DNA of 32,282 nucleotides from Actinomycetes bacterium (GTDB lineage: Bacteria; Actinomycetota; Actinomycetes; Propionibacteriales; Propionibacteriaceae), in NCBI GenBank assembly GCA_021781735.1, contig JAJXWF010000012.1, positions 1 through 32,282 on the forward strand, written 5' to 3'. Positions 22,120-29,729 of the stretch are shown in pieces. How positions within the stretch are numbered: position 1 is the stretch's first letter; each line of letters opens with the position of its first letter. Position numbers and translations under genes: made by a program. The notes below the pieces were generated by a model. That model was given only the letters and a program-made list of their open reading frames with translations, made no database searches and was not told the origin of the DNA.

Positions 22120-23678
22120 GCGCCACCGAGGAACTTGAGCGGCCCGGTGGCCCGGTGCGGCGTCCGGCCGCGCCCGCGGTGACGCGCAGTGGCGAACAGA
22201 TCACCGAGAAGCAGGCCTGGTCGGCCCTGTGGGCGCTGCTCGTCGGATTCTTCATGATCCTGGTCGACTCGACGATCGTCACGACCGCGATCCCGGCGAT
22301 CATGACCGGCCTCGATACCACCGTCAACGGCGTCGTGTGGGTGACCAGCGCCTACCTGCTCACCTACGCCGTGCCGCTGCTGGTCACCGGACGCCTCGGC
22401 GACCGGTTCGGTCCGCGCAACATCTTCATCATCGGGCTCGTCGTGTTCACCGCGTCGTCTGCCTGGTGTGGACTGTCGACCACCATCGGCATGCTCATCG
22501 CGGCCCGGGCCGTCCAGGGGATCGGCGCCGCCCTGATGACCCCCCAGTCGATGGCGGTGATCACCCGGCTGTTCCCGTACGCACGCCGCGGCGCGGCGAT
22601 GGGCCTGTGGGGTTCCACCGCCGGGGTCGCGACGCTGGTCGGGCCGCTGCTCGGCGGCGTCCTCGTCGACAGCCTCGGCTGGGAATGGATCTTCTTCGTC
22701 AACGTGCCCGTCGGGATCCTCGGGATCTGGCAGGTGTGGCGCCGGGTGCCCGATCTGCCACGGGTGAGTCACCGCTTCGACTGGCTCGGCGTGGGGCTGT
22801 CGGGGATCGGCGTGTTCCTCATCGTGTTCGGCCTGCAGGAGGGCAACAGCTATAACTGGGGCACCATCACCGGGGTGCTCAGCGTTCCGCTGCTGCTCGT
22901 CGTCGGCGTGCTGGTCATGGCGGGCTTCATCTGGTGGGAGGCCAAGGGCCCCGCCGAGCCGCTGGTGCCTCTCGCACTGTTCGGCACCTGGAACTTCACG
23001 ATGGGCAACATCCTCACCTTCGCCGTCGGGGCGACGGTCACCTCGATGACCTTCCCGATGATGATCTTCCTGCAGGACGCCCGCTACCTCACCCCCACCG
23101 AGGCGGCGCTGACGATGGTGCCCAATGCGGTGCTGTCGGGCGTGCTGGCCCCGGTCGTCGGCCGCGCCTTCCCCCGGCTGAACGCCCGGCTCGTCATCGC
23201 CTCGGGGCTCGGACTGTTCGCGCTCACGCTGTTCGGCTACCAGTGGCTGATCCGCGACGGTCATCCCGTGTGGCAGCTCGTGCTGCTCGCGGCGCCGATG
23301 GGGGTCGCGGGGTCGATGATCTGGGGCCCGATCTCGCTGACCACGACCCGCGATCTGCAACCGCACGAGGCGGGTGCCGGGTCGAGCGTGTTCAACACCA
23401 CCCGGCAGATGGGGGCGGTGCTCGGGTCCGCGATGATCGCGATGGTGATGACCCAGCGGATCAGCGTCTGGATGACCCGATTCGCCACCGCCGACCCGGC
23501 CGCGGCGGCGTCCCTGCGGGGGTCGCAGCAGGGCGAGGGCCACGTGCCCGCCGCCATCGCCCCCTACTTCTCGCGTGCGATGGCCGACTCGATCCTGCTT
23601 CCGGCGGTGGTCGTCGCCGTCGGGGCGGTGGCGGCCCTCTGGGTGCAGAACCACCCTCACCGGGAGCAGTCCGCGTGA
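22116..23678 (+). CDS. DHA2-family MFS drug/proton antiporter
   Basis: A 520-residue inner-membrane transporter with about 14 hydrophobic helices, as in the DHA2 (EmrB/QacA) group of multidrug exporters. The first helix reads [18 protein letters not shown], the family motif with a membrane-embedded aspartate. Motif A is [11 protein letters not shown] after the second helix, and a motif C-like segment is [19 protein letters not shown]. Substrates cannot be deduced. The roughly 45-residue N-terminal tail is hydrophilic. ATG 22116 is used because it forms an ATGA overlap with the upstream ORF and gives the expected tail. The downstream YdcF-like gene overlaps by GTGA, so the two are one transcription unit. 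Confidence 0.92.
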   Translation: MSATEELERPGGPVRRPAAPAVTRSGEQITEKQAWSALWALLVGFFMILVDSTIVTTAIPAIMTGLDTTVNGVVWVTSAYLLTYAVPLLVTGRLGDRFGPRNIFIIGLVVFTASSAWCGLSTTIGMLIAARAVQGIGAALMTPQSMAVITRLFPYARRGAAMGLWGSTAGVATLVGPLLGGVLVDSLGWEWIFFVNVPVGILGIWQVWRRVPDLPRVSHRFDWLGVGLSGIGVFLIVFGLQEGNSYNWGTITGVLSVPLLLVVGVLVMAGFIWWEAKGPAEPLVPLALFGTWNFTMGNILTFAVGATVTSMTFPMMIFLQDARYLTPTEAALTMVPNAVLSGVLAPVVGRAFPRLNARLVIASGLGLFALTLFGYQWLIRDGHPVWQLVLLAAPMGVAGSMIWGPISLTTTRDLQPHEAGAGSSVFNTTRQMGAVLGSAMIAMVMTQRISVWMTRFATADPAAAASLRGSQQGEGHVPAAIAPYFSRAMADSILLPAVVVAVGAVAALWVQNHPHREQSA

Positions 23679-24349
23679 CCCGCCCGGCCCGACGCCGCAC
23701 AGCCGGCGGCGTGTGCGCGGTCCTGCTCGTCGCGGCGGGTGGATGGTGGGGAGGTGCCGAGTGGCTGCAGCGTCGGGCGTCGCGGCGTCCGCCCGGCAGG
23801 CGGGCCCGCGCCGACGGCTTGCTCGGCGCGCTGGTGCTCGGCTGTCCCAGCGAGCGGTCCGGATGTCTCACGGCCGAGCAGGCCTGGCGCTGCGACATTC
23901 TCATGCGCACGCTGGGCGCCCATCGCGGCCCGGTGCGGGTGGTGTTCAGCGGCGGCCGCACCACACCCGCGCCGTTGACGGAGGCCGCCTCGATGGCGGC
24001 CCACTGCGTCGAGCGGCTGGGGCTCGATCCCGCGGTGGTCGAACTCGAGGAGACCGCCGCAAGCACCACCGAGAACATCCGGTTCGGGCTGCCGCTGCTC
24101 GCTGACTGCGACCGGATCACGATCGTCTCGAACCCCCTGCACGCAGCCCGGGGACGCCGCGACGTGGCCACCGAGTTCCCGGATGTCGTCCCGCGGTTGG
24201 CGTTCGCCGACGACTACCGGCCGGGGGAACGGTTCTGGCACAAGCCGCGCGTCACCTGGCACGAGTCGGTCGTGGGCCTGTGGTACCGGTGGCATGACCG
24301 CGGGCGCGGCCCCGGAGCGGGTCAGGGATCCGGTCGCTCGGCTCAGTAG
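23675..24349 (+). CDS. YdcF/SanA-family (DUF218) membrane-anchored protein
   Basis: A 224-residue protein. The N-terminal 30 residues hold one hydrophobic segment ([18 protein letters not shown]) that probably anchors it with the domain outside. The DUF218 core shows [19 protein letters not shown], an acidic-alanine helix (TEAASMAAH), and the hallmark [12 protein letters not shown]. Relatives SanA and YdcF are linked to envelope integrity, and their biochemical activity is not settled. GTG 23675 overlaps the exporter stop as GTGA, which supports this start over in-frame codons inside the exporter. Its 3' end overlaps the deoC 3' end by 7 bp. Confidence 0.85.
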   Translation: MTRPARRRTAGGVCAVLLVAAGGWWGGAEWLQRRASRRPPGRRARADGLLGALVLGCPSERSGCLTAEQAWRCDILMRTLGAHRGPVRVVFSGGRTTPAPLTEAASMAAHCVERLGLDPAVVELEETAASTTENIRFGLPLLADCDRITIVSNPLHAARGRRDVATEFPDVVPRLAFADDYRPGERFWHKPRVTWHESVVGLWYRWHDRGRGPGAGQGSGRSAQ

Positions 24350-25038
24350 TCGCCGGTGGTGGGCGCCGCCTCGCCGTCGAAGCCGGCCAGCACGGCCGCC
24401 GATCCCGACAGGCCGAGGCGCGTCGCGCCCGCGGCGATCATCGCCAGCGCGGTGGCGGTGTCCCGGATGCCCCCCGACGCCTTGACCCCGAGACGCGGCG
24501 CCACCGTGGCCGACATCACTTCGACCGCGTGCACGCTGGCGCCTCCCGCCGGGTGGAACCCGGTGGAGGTCTTGACGAAGTCGGCCCCGGCGCCCTCGGC
24601 GGCCCGGCACACGCCGACGATCTGCTCATCGCTGAGCATCGCCGATTCGATGATCACCTTGAGCACGAGGCCGGGGACGGCCCGGCGCACGGCCCGGATC
24701 TCGGCCTCGGTGAGGTCGTAGCGTCCGGTGGTGGCGTGGGCGAGGTCGATCACCATGTCGATCTCGTGGGCTCCCGCGGCTGCCGCGGCAGCCGCCTCGG
24801 CAGCCTTCACCGCAGGGGTGTGAGCACCGGACGGGAACCCGCACACGACGGCCAGTTTGAGCTCGCCGGGCACGGCGACCGGCAGCCGGCTGGGGGAGAC
24901 GCACACCGAATACGTGCCGAGCCGCGCGGCCTCGCCGACCAGGTCGGCGACCTGCACGTCGGTGGCCTCGGGCTTGAGCAGCGTGTGGTCGATGTAGCGC
25001 GCGAGTTCGGCGCGCGTGTGGGGGGACTCAGGCGTCAT
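24343..25038 (-). CDS. deoC: Deoxyribose-phosphate aldolase
   Basis: Splits 2-deoxyribose-5-phosphate into acetaldehyde and glyceraldehyde-3-phosphate, the last step of deoxynucleoside breakdown. The 231-residue protein has [11 protein letters not shown] at the start, [33 protein letters not shown] with the Schiff-base lysine, and [10 protein letters not shown] with the second active-site lysine. Length is normal. An AAAGGAT ribosome site precedes ATG 25038 by 4 nt. It follows the SDR gene by 26 bp and is probably co-transcribed with it. With PNP and the mutase elsewhere in the window it completes a route from deoxynucleosides to central carbon metabolism. Confidence 0.96.
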   Translation of the reverse strand: MTPESPHTRAELARYIDHTLLKPEATDVQVADLVGEAARLGTYSVCVSPSRLPVAVPGELKLAVVCGFPSGAHTPAVKAAEAAAAAAAGAHEIDMVIDLAHATTGRYDLTEAEIRAVRRAVPGLVLKVIIESAMLSDEQIVGVCRAAEGAGADFVKTSTGFHPAGGASVHAVEVMSATVAPRLGVKASGGIRDTATALAMIAAGATRLGLSGSAAVLAGFDGEAAPTTGDY

Positions 25039-25064
25039 GGGGATCCTTTCGGTTCGCGCGGGGG

Positions 25065-25766
25065 TCAGCCGCGCTCGATCGGGCGGATGGTGAGGCTCTC
25101 GACGATCGCGTCAGCCGGGGCTCCGAGGGCGAAGACGACGGCCTCGGCCACCGACTGCGGGCGGAGGTGTTCCTCGGGCACGTACTCGCGGCCCGCCGCC
25201 GTCTGCAGGTGGACCTGCATGTCGGTGTCGACCCGGCCGGGGTGGATCGCGATCACCCGGATCCTGCCGCGTTCCTCGGCGCGCAGCGCGTCGGTGAGTG
25301 CCCGCAGGGCGAACTTGGACGCCGCGTACGGTCCGTTGCCCGGGCCGGCGGTGAACCCGGCCCCCGAGTTGATCATGACAATCTGACCGTGGGCCTGGCG
25401 CAGTAGCGGCAGCACGAGCCGGGTCAGCCCGGCGACGGCGACGACGTTGAGCTCGAGCGTGCGCCGCCACATGTCCCGGGGGGCCGAGGCGAGCGTGCCG
25501 GGGTCGGCCACACCGGCGGAGTGGACGAGCACGTCGAGACGGTCGAGGCCGGCGACCGCCGCCGCGGTGGAGTCCTCGTCGGTGAGGTCGCAGACGAAGG
25601 GCTCCGCACTGGGCAGGGCGGCCAGCACGGGTGCCACCGCGTCGACGCTGCGTCCGCCGACGACGACATGGTGGTCGGGGGCCAGGGCCTCGCAGATGGC
25701 CCGACCGATCCCGCGGCTGCCGCCCGTGACGAGCGCGACGGGGCGCTGACGGGGAGTGGCGCTCAT
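25065..25766 (-). CDS. Short-chain dehydrogenase/reductase
   Basis: A 233-residue classical SDR. It has the cofactor loop TGGSRGIG at 14-21, then an acidic DLT motif, HSAGVAD (the NAG-like segment) and the Ser-Tyr-Lys active site in INSGAG and YAASK. GRS after the second strand favours NADP(H) over NAD(H), since an arginine follows the glycine. Substrate is unknown. ATG 25766 lies 6 nt after TAGGGT, so the gene appears leaderless. It heads a two-gene unit with deoC and diverges from a lipoprotein gene across a 91-bp region containing a strong palindrome. Confidence 0.9.
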   Translation of the reverse strand: MSATPRQRPVALVTGGSRGIGRAICEALAPDHHVVVGGRSVDAVAPVLAALPSAEPFVCDLTDEDSTAAAVAGLDRLDVLVHSAGVADPGTLASAPRDMWRRTLELNVVAVAGLTRLVLPLLRQAHGQIVMINSGAGFTAGPGNGPYAASKFALRALTDALRAEERGRIRVIAIHPGRVDTDMQVHLQTAAGREYVPEEHLRPQSVAEAVVFALGAPADAIVESLTIRPIERG

Positions 25767-25772
25767 GGGTGG

Positions 25773-25778
25773 ACCCTA
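25773..25778 (-). promoter_or_regulatory. -10 box of the SDR-deoC unit (leaderless)
   Basis: TAGGGT on the minus strand ends 6 nt before ATG 25766. The same hexamer and spacing occur at accD. Confidence 0.6.
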
Positions 25779-25807
25779 TCGCCGGGTCGGGCGATCCCCG
25801 CGAGCGG

Positions 25808-25830
25808 GCCGGACGCCGCCGGCGTCCGGC
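25808..25830. repeat. Perfect 10-bp inverted repeat in the SDR/lipoprotein divergent region
   Basis: Arms GCCGGACGCC (25808-25817) and GGCGTCCGGC (25821-25830) flank GCC. It ends 15 bp before the lipoprotein -10 box, overlapping its -35 position, so an operator is plausible. It is the longest perfect palindrome I found outside genes. Confidence 0.5.
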
Positions 25831-25845
25831 GGTGCGGGTGCCCGG

Positions 25846-25851
25846 TAGAAT
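25846..25851 (+). promoter_or_regulatory. -10 box of the lipoprotein gene (leaderless)
   Basis: TAGAAT ends 6 nt before GTG 25858. This is close to the consensus TATAAT. Confidence 0.65.
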
Positions 25852-25857
25852 GTCCGG

Positions 25858-26328
25858 GTGCTCCGCCCCGTCCGCATCACTTCCTCCCGCCGGGGCTCCC
25901 GGCGTGTCGCCGGATCGGCCGCGGCGGGACTCGCCGCGCTGCTGCTCCTGGCGGGGTGCGGGGCCACGGGATCGGCTGCCGAGGCGGCGGCCCGCACATC
26001 TGCTGCGAAGGTCCCGGCCGCCGGAGTCGTCCAGGCCGCGTCCACGCGCGGTCTGCAGGCGTACGGGTTCACCTATGCTCCCGCGGGGTTCGTGCTGCCT
26101 CAGGGACTTGACATCGTGTACGCGATCGACCAGCCGAACGTGGTCACCGCGTTCTTCCCCGCCGCCGACGGTGGTCACCTCGCCACCTGGCTCGCGGCCA
26201 ACCTGCCCGCCATGGGGTATCACGTGCAGGCCTCGTCGGCCGACTCGGTGGTGTTCTCGGGCACGACGTGGTCGGGGGCCTTCACCAGCGACTCCGACAT
26301 CGCCGCGCTCACCCTGCGACACCGGTGA
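25858..26328 (+). CDS. Small predicted lipoprotein of unknown function
   Basis: I do not recognise the family. The 156-residue protein has a lipoprotein signal: arginine-rich N region (RRGSRR), hydrophobic stretch (about 17-32) and lipobox LAGC with C34 as the lipid-modified residue. After an alanine-rich spacer, the mature part of about 100 residues reads as a compact alpha/beta domain: YGFTYAPAGFVLPQGLDIVYAID, ATWLAANLPAMGYHV, SVVFSGTTWSGAF. A repeated pattern of placing a residue pair before a GYHVQASS-like strand resembles small secreted domains, without a firm match. It has its own leaderless promoter and converges on maf. Export to the outer membrane face is predicted. Confidence 0.75.
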   Translation: MLRPVRITSSRRGSRRVAGSAAAGLAALLLLAGCGATGSAAEAAARTSAAKVPAAGVVQAASTRGLQAYGFTYAPAGFVLPQGLDIVYAIDQPNVVTAFFPAADGGHLATWLAANLPAMGYHVQASSADSVVFSGTTWSGAFTSDSDIAALTLRHR

Positions 26329-26347
26329 GCGGCCCCCGTTCGCTCAC
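26325..26347. terminator. Bidirectional hairpin carrying both stop codons (lipoprotein and maf)
   Basis: Perfect 7-bp arms GTGAGCG (26325-26331) and CGCTCAC (26341-26347) with a 9-nt loop. The left arm contains the lipoprotein TGA, the right arm the maf TGA read on the other strand. No T-run. Confidence 0.45.
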
Positions 26348-26964
26348 TCGCTGGCGGGCGATCTCCACAGTTCGTGCCAGGCGATACCGAAGTCGATGAG
26401 CATCTGGCGCACCAGCGGCAGGCTGATGCCGACCACGTTGTGCGGGTCGCCATCGACCCGGGTGACGAAGGCGCCGCCCAACCCGTCGATGGTGAACGCA
26501 CCCGCCACCCGCTGCGGTTCCCCGCTGGCCACATAGGCGCCGATCTCGGCGTCGGTGAGGTCGGCGAAGGTCACCAGGGTGCTGGCGATCCGGGTTGCGC
26601 GGCGCACCCGGTCGGGTTCGATGAGCACCAGGTGGTGACCGGTGTGCAGGGTGGCCGAGCGTCCGCGCATGCGGTACCAGCGGGACAGCGCCTCGTCGTC
26701 GGTGTGCGGTTTGCCCCACGGGTGGCCGTCGAGTTCGAGCATCGAGTCGCACGCGACGACCACGGTCGGCTCAGGTAGCGAGGTGCCGAGCAGGTCGACG
26801 ACCGCCTCTCCCTTGGCCTCCGCGAGCACCGCGGTCAGCTGGTCGACGCCGCCGGCCGTGTAGCCGTCCTCATCGACCTCGGAGTAGATGACATCGGGGT
26901 ACAGACCTGCCTGGTGCAGCGTGGACAGGCGGGCGGGGGACTTCGACGCGAGAACCAGGCGCAT
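26344..26964 (-). CDS. maf: Maf family nucleotide pyrophosphatase
   Basis: Hydrolyses non-canonical or modified nucleoside triphosphates to monophosphates. The 206-residue protein opens with the Maf signature LVLASKSPARLSTL, then VVACDSMLELDG with the catalytic aspartate and GKP loop, and TIDGLGGAFV, DPHNVVGISLPLV. The M. tuberculosis relative sits in the same place next to accE. ATG 26964 gives the canonical N terminus and lies 6 nt after TACGCT, so maf has its own leaderless promoter despite following accE by 54 bp. In-frame codons further upstream are rejected. Confidence 0.94.
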   Translation of the reverse strand: MRLVLASKSPARLSTLHQAGLYPDVIYSEVDEDGYTAGGVDQLTAVLAEAKGEAVVDLLGTSLPEPTVVVACDSMLELDGHPWGKPHTDDEALSRWYRMRGRSATLHTGHHLVLIEPDRVRRATRIASTLVTFADLTDAEIGAYVASGEPQRVAGAFTIDGLGGAFVTRVDGDPHNVVGISLPLVRQMLIDFGIAWHELWRSPASE

Positions 26965-26970
26965 GCGCTC

Positions 26971-26976
26971 AGCGTA
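26971..26976 (-). promoter_or_regulatory. -10 box of maf (leaderless)
   Basis: TACGCT on the minus strand ends 6 nt before ATG 26964, in the 54-bp accE-maf gap. Confidence 0.55.
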
Positions 26977-27018
26977 CGGCTCCGCCCCGGGGGACTGGTC
27001 CACCGCCCCGGCCCCCGG

Positions 27019-27261
27019 CTACAGCGCGTGCCGCCAGGCGTCGCGTCCGGGCACGATCGGACGCCGCACGACCCGCCAGTAGGACTTCCAGCCGCCCGCA
27101 CGGGGTCGGTCGCCGAGCCCCTCGTCCAGCGGCGGACGGGCGGCTAACTCAGACTGCAGCACCACCATCACCGCCGCCAGTTCGGCGACGTCCGGATGTC
27201 CTCCGACCACGCGGACCACGGCCACCGGTGCGTCGTCGTCGGGACGCTCGTCGGCACTCAC
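27019..27261 (-). CDS. accE: Acyl-CoA carboxylase epsilon subunit
   Basis: An 80-residue basic/acidic small subunit that in actinobacteria binds the AccA-AccD complex and raises its activity. The recognised pattern is a short acidic start, [25 protein letters not shown], then a C-terminal tryptophan-containing [23 protein letters not shown]. The AWR near the end is a common family ending. GTG 27261 overlaps the accD TGA as GTGA, so the two subunits are translationally coupled in the expected order. The longer open frame upstream lies inside accD and is rejected. Confidence 0.85.
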   Translation of the reverse strand: MSADERPDDDAPVAVVRVVGGHPDVAELAAVMVVLQSELAARPPLDEGLGDRPRAGGWKSYWRVVRRPIVPGRDAWRHAL

Positions 27262-28829
27262 AGCGGGATGTTCCCGTGCTTCTTGGGTGGCAGCGTCTCG
27301 CGCTTGGTTCGCAGCAGACGCAGCACCCGGATGCACTCGGCCCGGGTCTCGTGCGGGTAGATCACCTGATCGATGTAGCCCCGCTCGCTGGCCACGTACG
27401 GGTTGGCGAGCTCGTCGTTGTACTCGTCGACGAGTTCGCGACGCCGGGCCGCCGGATCGGGGTGGTCGGCGAGTTCCCGCTTGTAGAGGATGTTCACCGC
27501 GCCCTCGGCACCCATCACCGCGATCTGCGCGGTCGGCCAGGCGAGGTTGACGTCGGCGCCGAGGTGCTTGGATCCCATGACGTCATAGGCGCCTCCGTAG
27601 GCTTTGCGGGTGATCACCGTGATGAGCGGCACGGTGGCCTCGGCATAGGCGTAGAGCAGTTTCGCGCCGCGACGGATGATCCCTTGGTGCTCCTGGCCGA
27701 CGCCGGGCAGGAACCCGGGCGTGTCGACGAGGGTGACGATCGGGACGTTGAAGCAGTCACAGGTGCGGATGAACCGGGCCGCCTTCTCCGAGGCTCCGAT
27801 GTCGAGACAGCCGGCCAGCTGCGTGGGCTGGTTCGCCACGATCCCGACCGGTCGGCCCTCGATCCGTCCGAAGCCGCAGACGATGTTCTGCGCGTACAAC
27901 TCCTGCACCTCGAGGAACTCGCCGTCGTCGAGGATCGTGTGCACGACCTCGCGCATGTCGTACGGCTGGTTGGGGGAGTCGGGGATCAGCACGTCGAGGT
28001 CGCGGTCGAGATCGGTGATCGTGGTGTCGACCCCGTCGTCGAAGATCGGCGCATCCTCCAGATTGTTCTGGGGCAGGTAGCTGAGCAGGTCGCGCACGTA
28101 TTCGAGGGCGTCGGTCTCGTTGGCGGCGAGGTAGTGGGCGGTGCCGGACACGGCGTTGTGGGTGCGTCCTCCGCCGAGTTCCTCCATGGTGACGTCCTCG
28201 CCGGTGACCGTGCGGATGACGTCGGGACCGGTGATGAACATCTGCGAGGTCTGGTCGACCATGATGATGAAGTCGGTGAGCGCGGGGGAGTAGACGTGGC
28301 CGCCCGCCGCGGCGCCCATGACCAGCGAGATCTGCGGGATCACGCCCGACGCGTGGGTGTTGCGGCGGAAGATTTCACCGTAGAGCCCCAGCGAGACGAC
28401 TCCCTCCTGGATCCGCGCCCCGCCTCCCTCGTTGATGCCGACGAGCGGACACCCGGTCTTGAGCGCGAAGTCGATGATCTTGCAGATCTTCTCGCCGTAG
28501 ACCTGACCGAGTGATCCGCCGAAGATCGCGACGTCCTGGCTGAACACGCAGACCGGACGCCCGTTGACCGCGCCCATGCCGATGATCACCCCGTCGCCGT
28601 AGGGACGGCGCTTGTCCATCCCGAACGCGGTGGACCGGTGCCGGGAGAACTCGTCGATCTCGGTGAAGCTGCCCTCGTCGAGCAGTGCGAGCACGCGTTC
28701 GCGGGCGGTCATCTTGCCCCGCGCATGCTGCCGCTCGACCGCGGCCGGGGATGCGGCGTTGACGGCCTCGTCGATGCGGCGTCCAAGATCGGCGAGCTTG
28801 CCGGCCGTCGTGTGGATGTCCGACTCCAT
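27258..28829 (-). CDS. accD: Acyl-CoA carboxylase beta chain (carboxyltransferase)
   Basis: Transfers the carboxyl group from AccA-bound biotin to acyl-CoA. The 523-residue protein is a complete crotonase-fold carboxyltransferase of the AccD5/PccB type. N-terminal [20 protein letters not shown] is followed by [28 protein letters not shown], and in the second half [24 protein letters not shown] and [12 protein letters not shown], the two oxyanion regions of the family. Propionyl-CoA is the likely main substrate by similarity to AccD5/PccB. The residue deciding acetyl versus propionyl preference was not resolved here. ATG 28829 lies 6 nt after TAGGGT. It is divergent from birA across only 35 bp, and accE follows by overlap. 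Confidence 0.96.
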   Translation of the reverse strand: MESDIHTTAGKLADLGRRIDEAVNAASPAAVERQHARGKMTARERVLALLDEGSFTEIDEFSRHRSTAFGMDKRRPYGDGVIIGMGAVNGRPVCVFSQDVAIFGGSLGQVYGEKICKIIDFALKTGCPLVGINEGGGARIQEGVVSLGLYGEIFRRNTHASGVIPQISLVMGAAAGGHVYSPALTDFIIMVDQTSQMFITGPDVIRTVTGEDVTMEELGGGRTHNAVSGTAHYLAANETDALEYVRDLLSYLPQNNLEDAPIFDDGVDTTITDLDRDLDVLIPDSPNQPYDMREVVHTILDDGEFLEVQELYAQNIVCGFGRIEGRPVGIVANQPTQLAGCLDIGASEKAARFIRTCDCFNVPIVTLVDTPGFLPGVGQEHQGIIRRGAKLLYAYAEATVPLITVITRKAYGGAYDVMGSKHLGADVNLAWPTAQIAVMGAEGAVNILYKRELADHPDPAARRRELVDEYNDELANPYVASERGYIDQVIYPHETRAECIRVLRLLRTKRETLPPKKHGNIPL

Positions 28830-28835
28830 GGCCCG

Positions 28836-28841
28836 ACCCTA
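28836..28841 (-). promoter_or_regulatory. -10 box of accD (leaderless)
   Basis: TAGGGT on the minus strand ends 6 nt before ATG 28829. Its -35 region would fall on the birA -10 and start codon. Confidence 0.6.
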
Positions 28842-28851
28842 GCGCCGCCGG

Positions 28852-28857
28852 TACTCT
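28852..28857 (+). promoter_or_regulatory. -10 box of birA (leaderless)
   Basis: TACTCT ends 7 nt before ATG 28865. Its -35 region would fall on the accD start codon. Confidence 0.6.
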
Positions 28858-28864
28858 GGCGGGC

Positions 28865-29659
28865 ATGTCGTTGCTGCCGGCGTTCGCCGACGAGCGGGCC
28901 ATCCGCTCGGGGCTCGCGAGGGTCCCCCTGTGGACGTCGGTCCGCTGCATCCCCGAGACCGGGTCGACCAACGCCGACCTGGTGGCCGCCGCCCGCGGCG
29001 GCGCGGTGCCCGGGGCCGTTCTGGTCAGTGAGCACCAGACGGCCGGGCGGGGCCGGTTCGATCGCCGGTGGGAAAGCCCGCGCGGCTCGTCGATCGCGAT
29101 CTCGGTGACCCTGGCGCCGGGCCGGCCGATGCACGACTGGGGGTGGCTGTCGCTGCTGGCCGGTCTCGCGGTGCGCACGGGCCTGCTCGACGCGACCGGT
29201 GCCGACGCCGCTCGCCTGGAACTCAAGTGGCCCAACGACGTGCTCATCGACGGGCGGAAGGTGTGCGGGATCCTCGCCGAGGCCGTTGACACGCCCTCCG
29301 GGCCGCAGGCGGTGATCGGTATTGGCATCAACATCGCCATGGCCGAGGGCGACCTGCCGGTGTCCACCGCCACGTCGCTGCGGATCGCCGGCCTGCCCGA
29401 GGACAGGGACGCCGTTGCCGTCGCCACCCTCACCCGGTTCGCCGATCTCGTCACCGACTGGCGTGAGGGCCTCGATGTGCGGCCGGTCTACACCCGCGAC
29501 TGCGCCAGCATCGGACGCCGCGTGCGGGTGCTCGAGAGCGCGCAGGTCGCGCACGAGGGCGAGGGTGTCGACGTCGACGCCGACGGTCGTCTGGTGGTGC
29601 GGCTCGACAACGGGGTTCGCCGGGCGTTCGCGGCCGGGGACGTGCACCACCTGCGGTAG
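28865..29659 (+). CDS. birA: Biotin-[acetyl/propionyl-CoA carboxylase] ligase, no DNA-binding domain
   Basis: Activates biotin with ATP and attaches it to the carrier lysine, here presumably K555 of AccA. The 264-residue protein has the adenylation loop GRGRFDRRWESPRG (61-74), the catalytic LKWPNDVLIDGRKVCGILAE (120-139) with K121, and a C-terminal SH3-like part with DGRLVVRLDNG. It lacks the N-terminal helix-turn-helix of E. coli BirA, so it cannot act as the repressor of its own regulon. ATG 28865 lies 7 nt after TACTCT. It faces accD across 35 bp, as remembered for M. tuberculosis birA and accD5. It converges with sbcC. Confidence 0.95.
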   Translation: MSLLPAFADERAIRSGLARVPLWTSVRCIPETGSTNADLVAAARGGAVPGAVLVSEHQTAGRGRFDRRWESPRGSSIAISVTLAPGRPMHDWGWLSLLAGLAVRTGLLDATGADAARLELKWPNDVLIDGRKVCGILAEAVDTPSGPQAVIGIGINIAMAEGDLPVSTATSLRIAGLPEDRDAVAVATLTRFADLVTDWREGLDVRPVYTRDCASIGRRVRVLESAQVAHEGEGVDVDADGRLVVRLDNGVRRAFAAGDVHHLR

Positions 29660-29680
29660 GCCGAGGGAGGTCGGCGTCGT

Positions 29681-29706
29681 GCGGGGAGGACGTGCCGGCT
29701 CCCCGC
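29681..29706. terminator. Bidirectional hairpin between birA and sbcC
   Basis: Perfect 8-bp arms GCGGGGAG (29681-29688) and CTCCCCGC (29699-29706) with a 10-nt loop, centred in the 70-bp convergent gap. It has the longest stem of the gap hairpins here. No T-run. Confidence 0.55.
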
Positions 29707-29729
29707 GGCCGCTGGGCCGATCACCACGG

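Noticed and set aside
21966-23660. 564-codon minus-strand frame opposite the exporter
   Set aside because: Very His/Arg/Asp-rich with no domain. The plus strand is a clear 14-helix DHA2 transporter.
27228-28514. 428-codon plus-strand frame opposite accD
   Set aside because: accD is complete and strongly conserved on the minus strand. The antisense frame shows only Val/Asp-rich mirror sequence.
28865-29659. BirA as the transcriptional repressor of the divergent accD gene
   Set aside because: No N-terminal helix-turn-helix precedes the ligase domain, which begins within 30 residues of the start.
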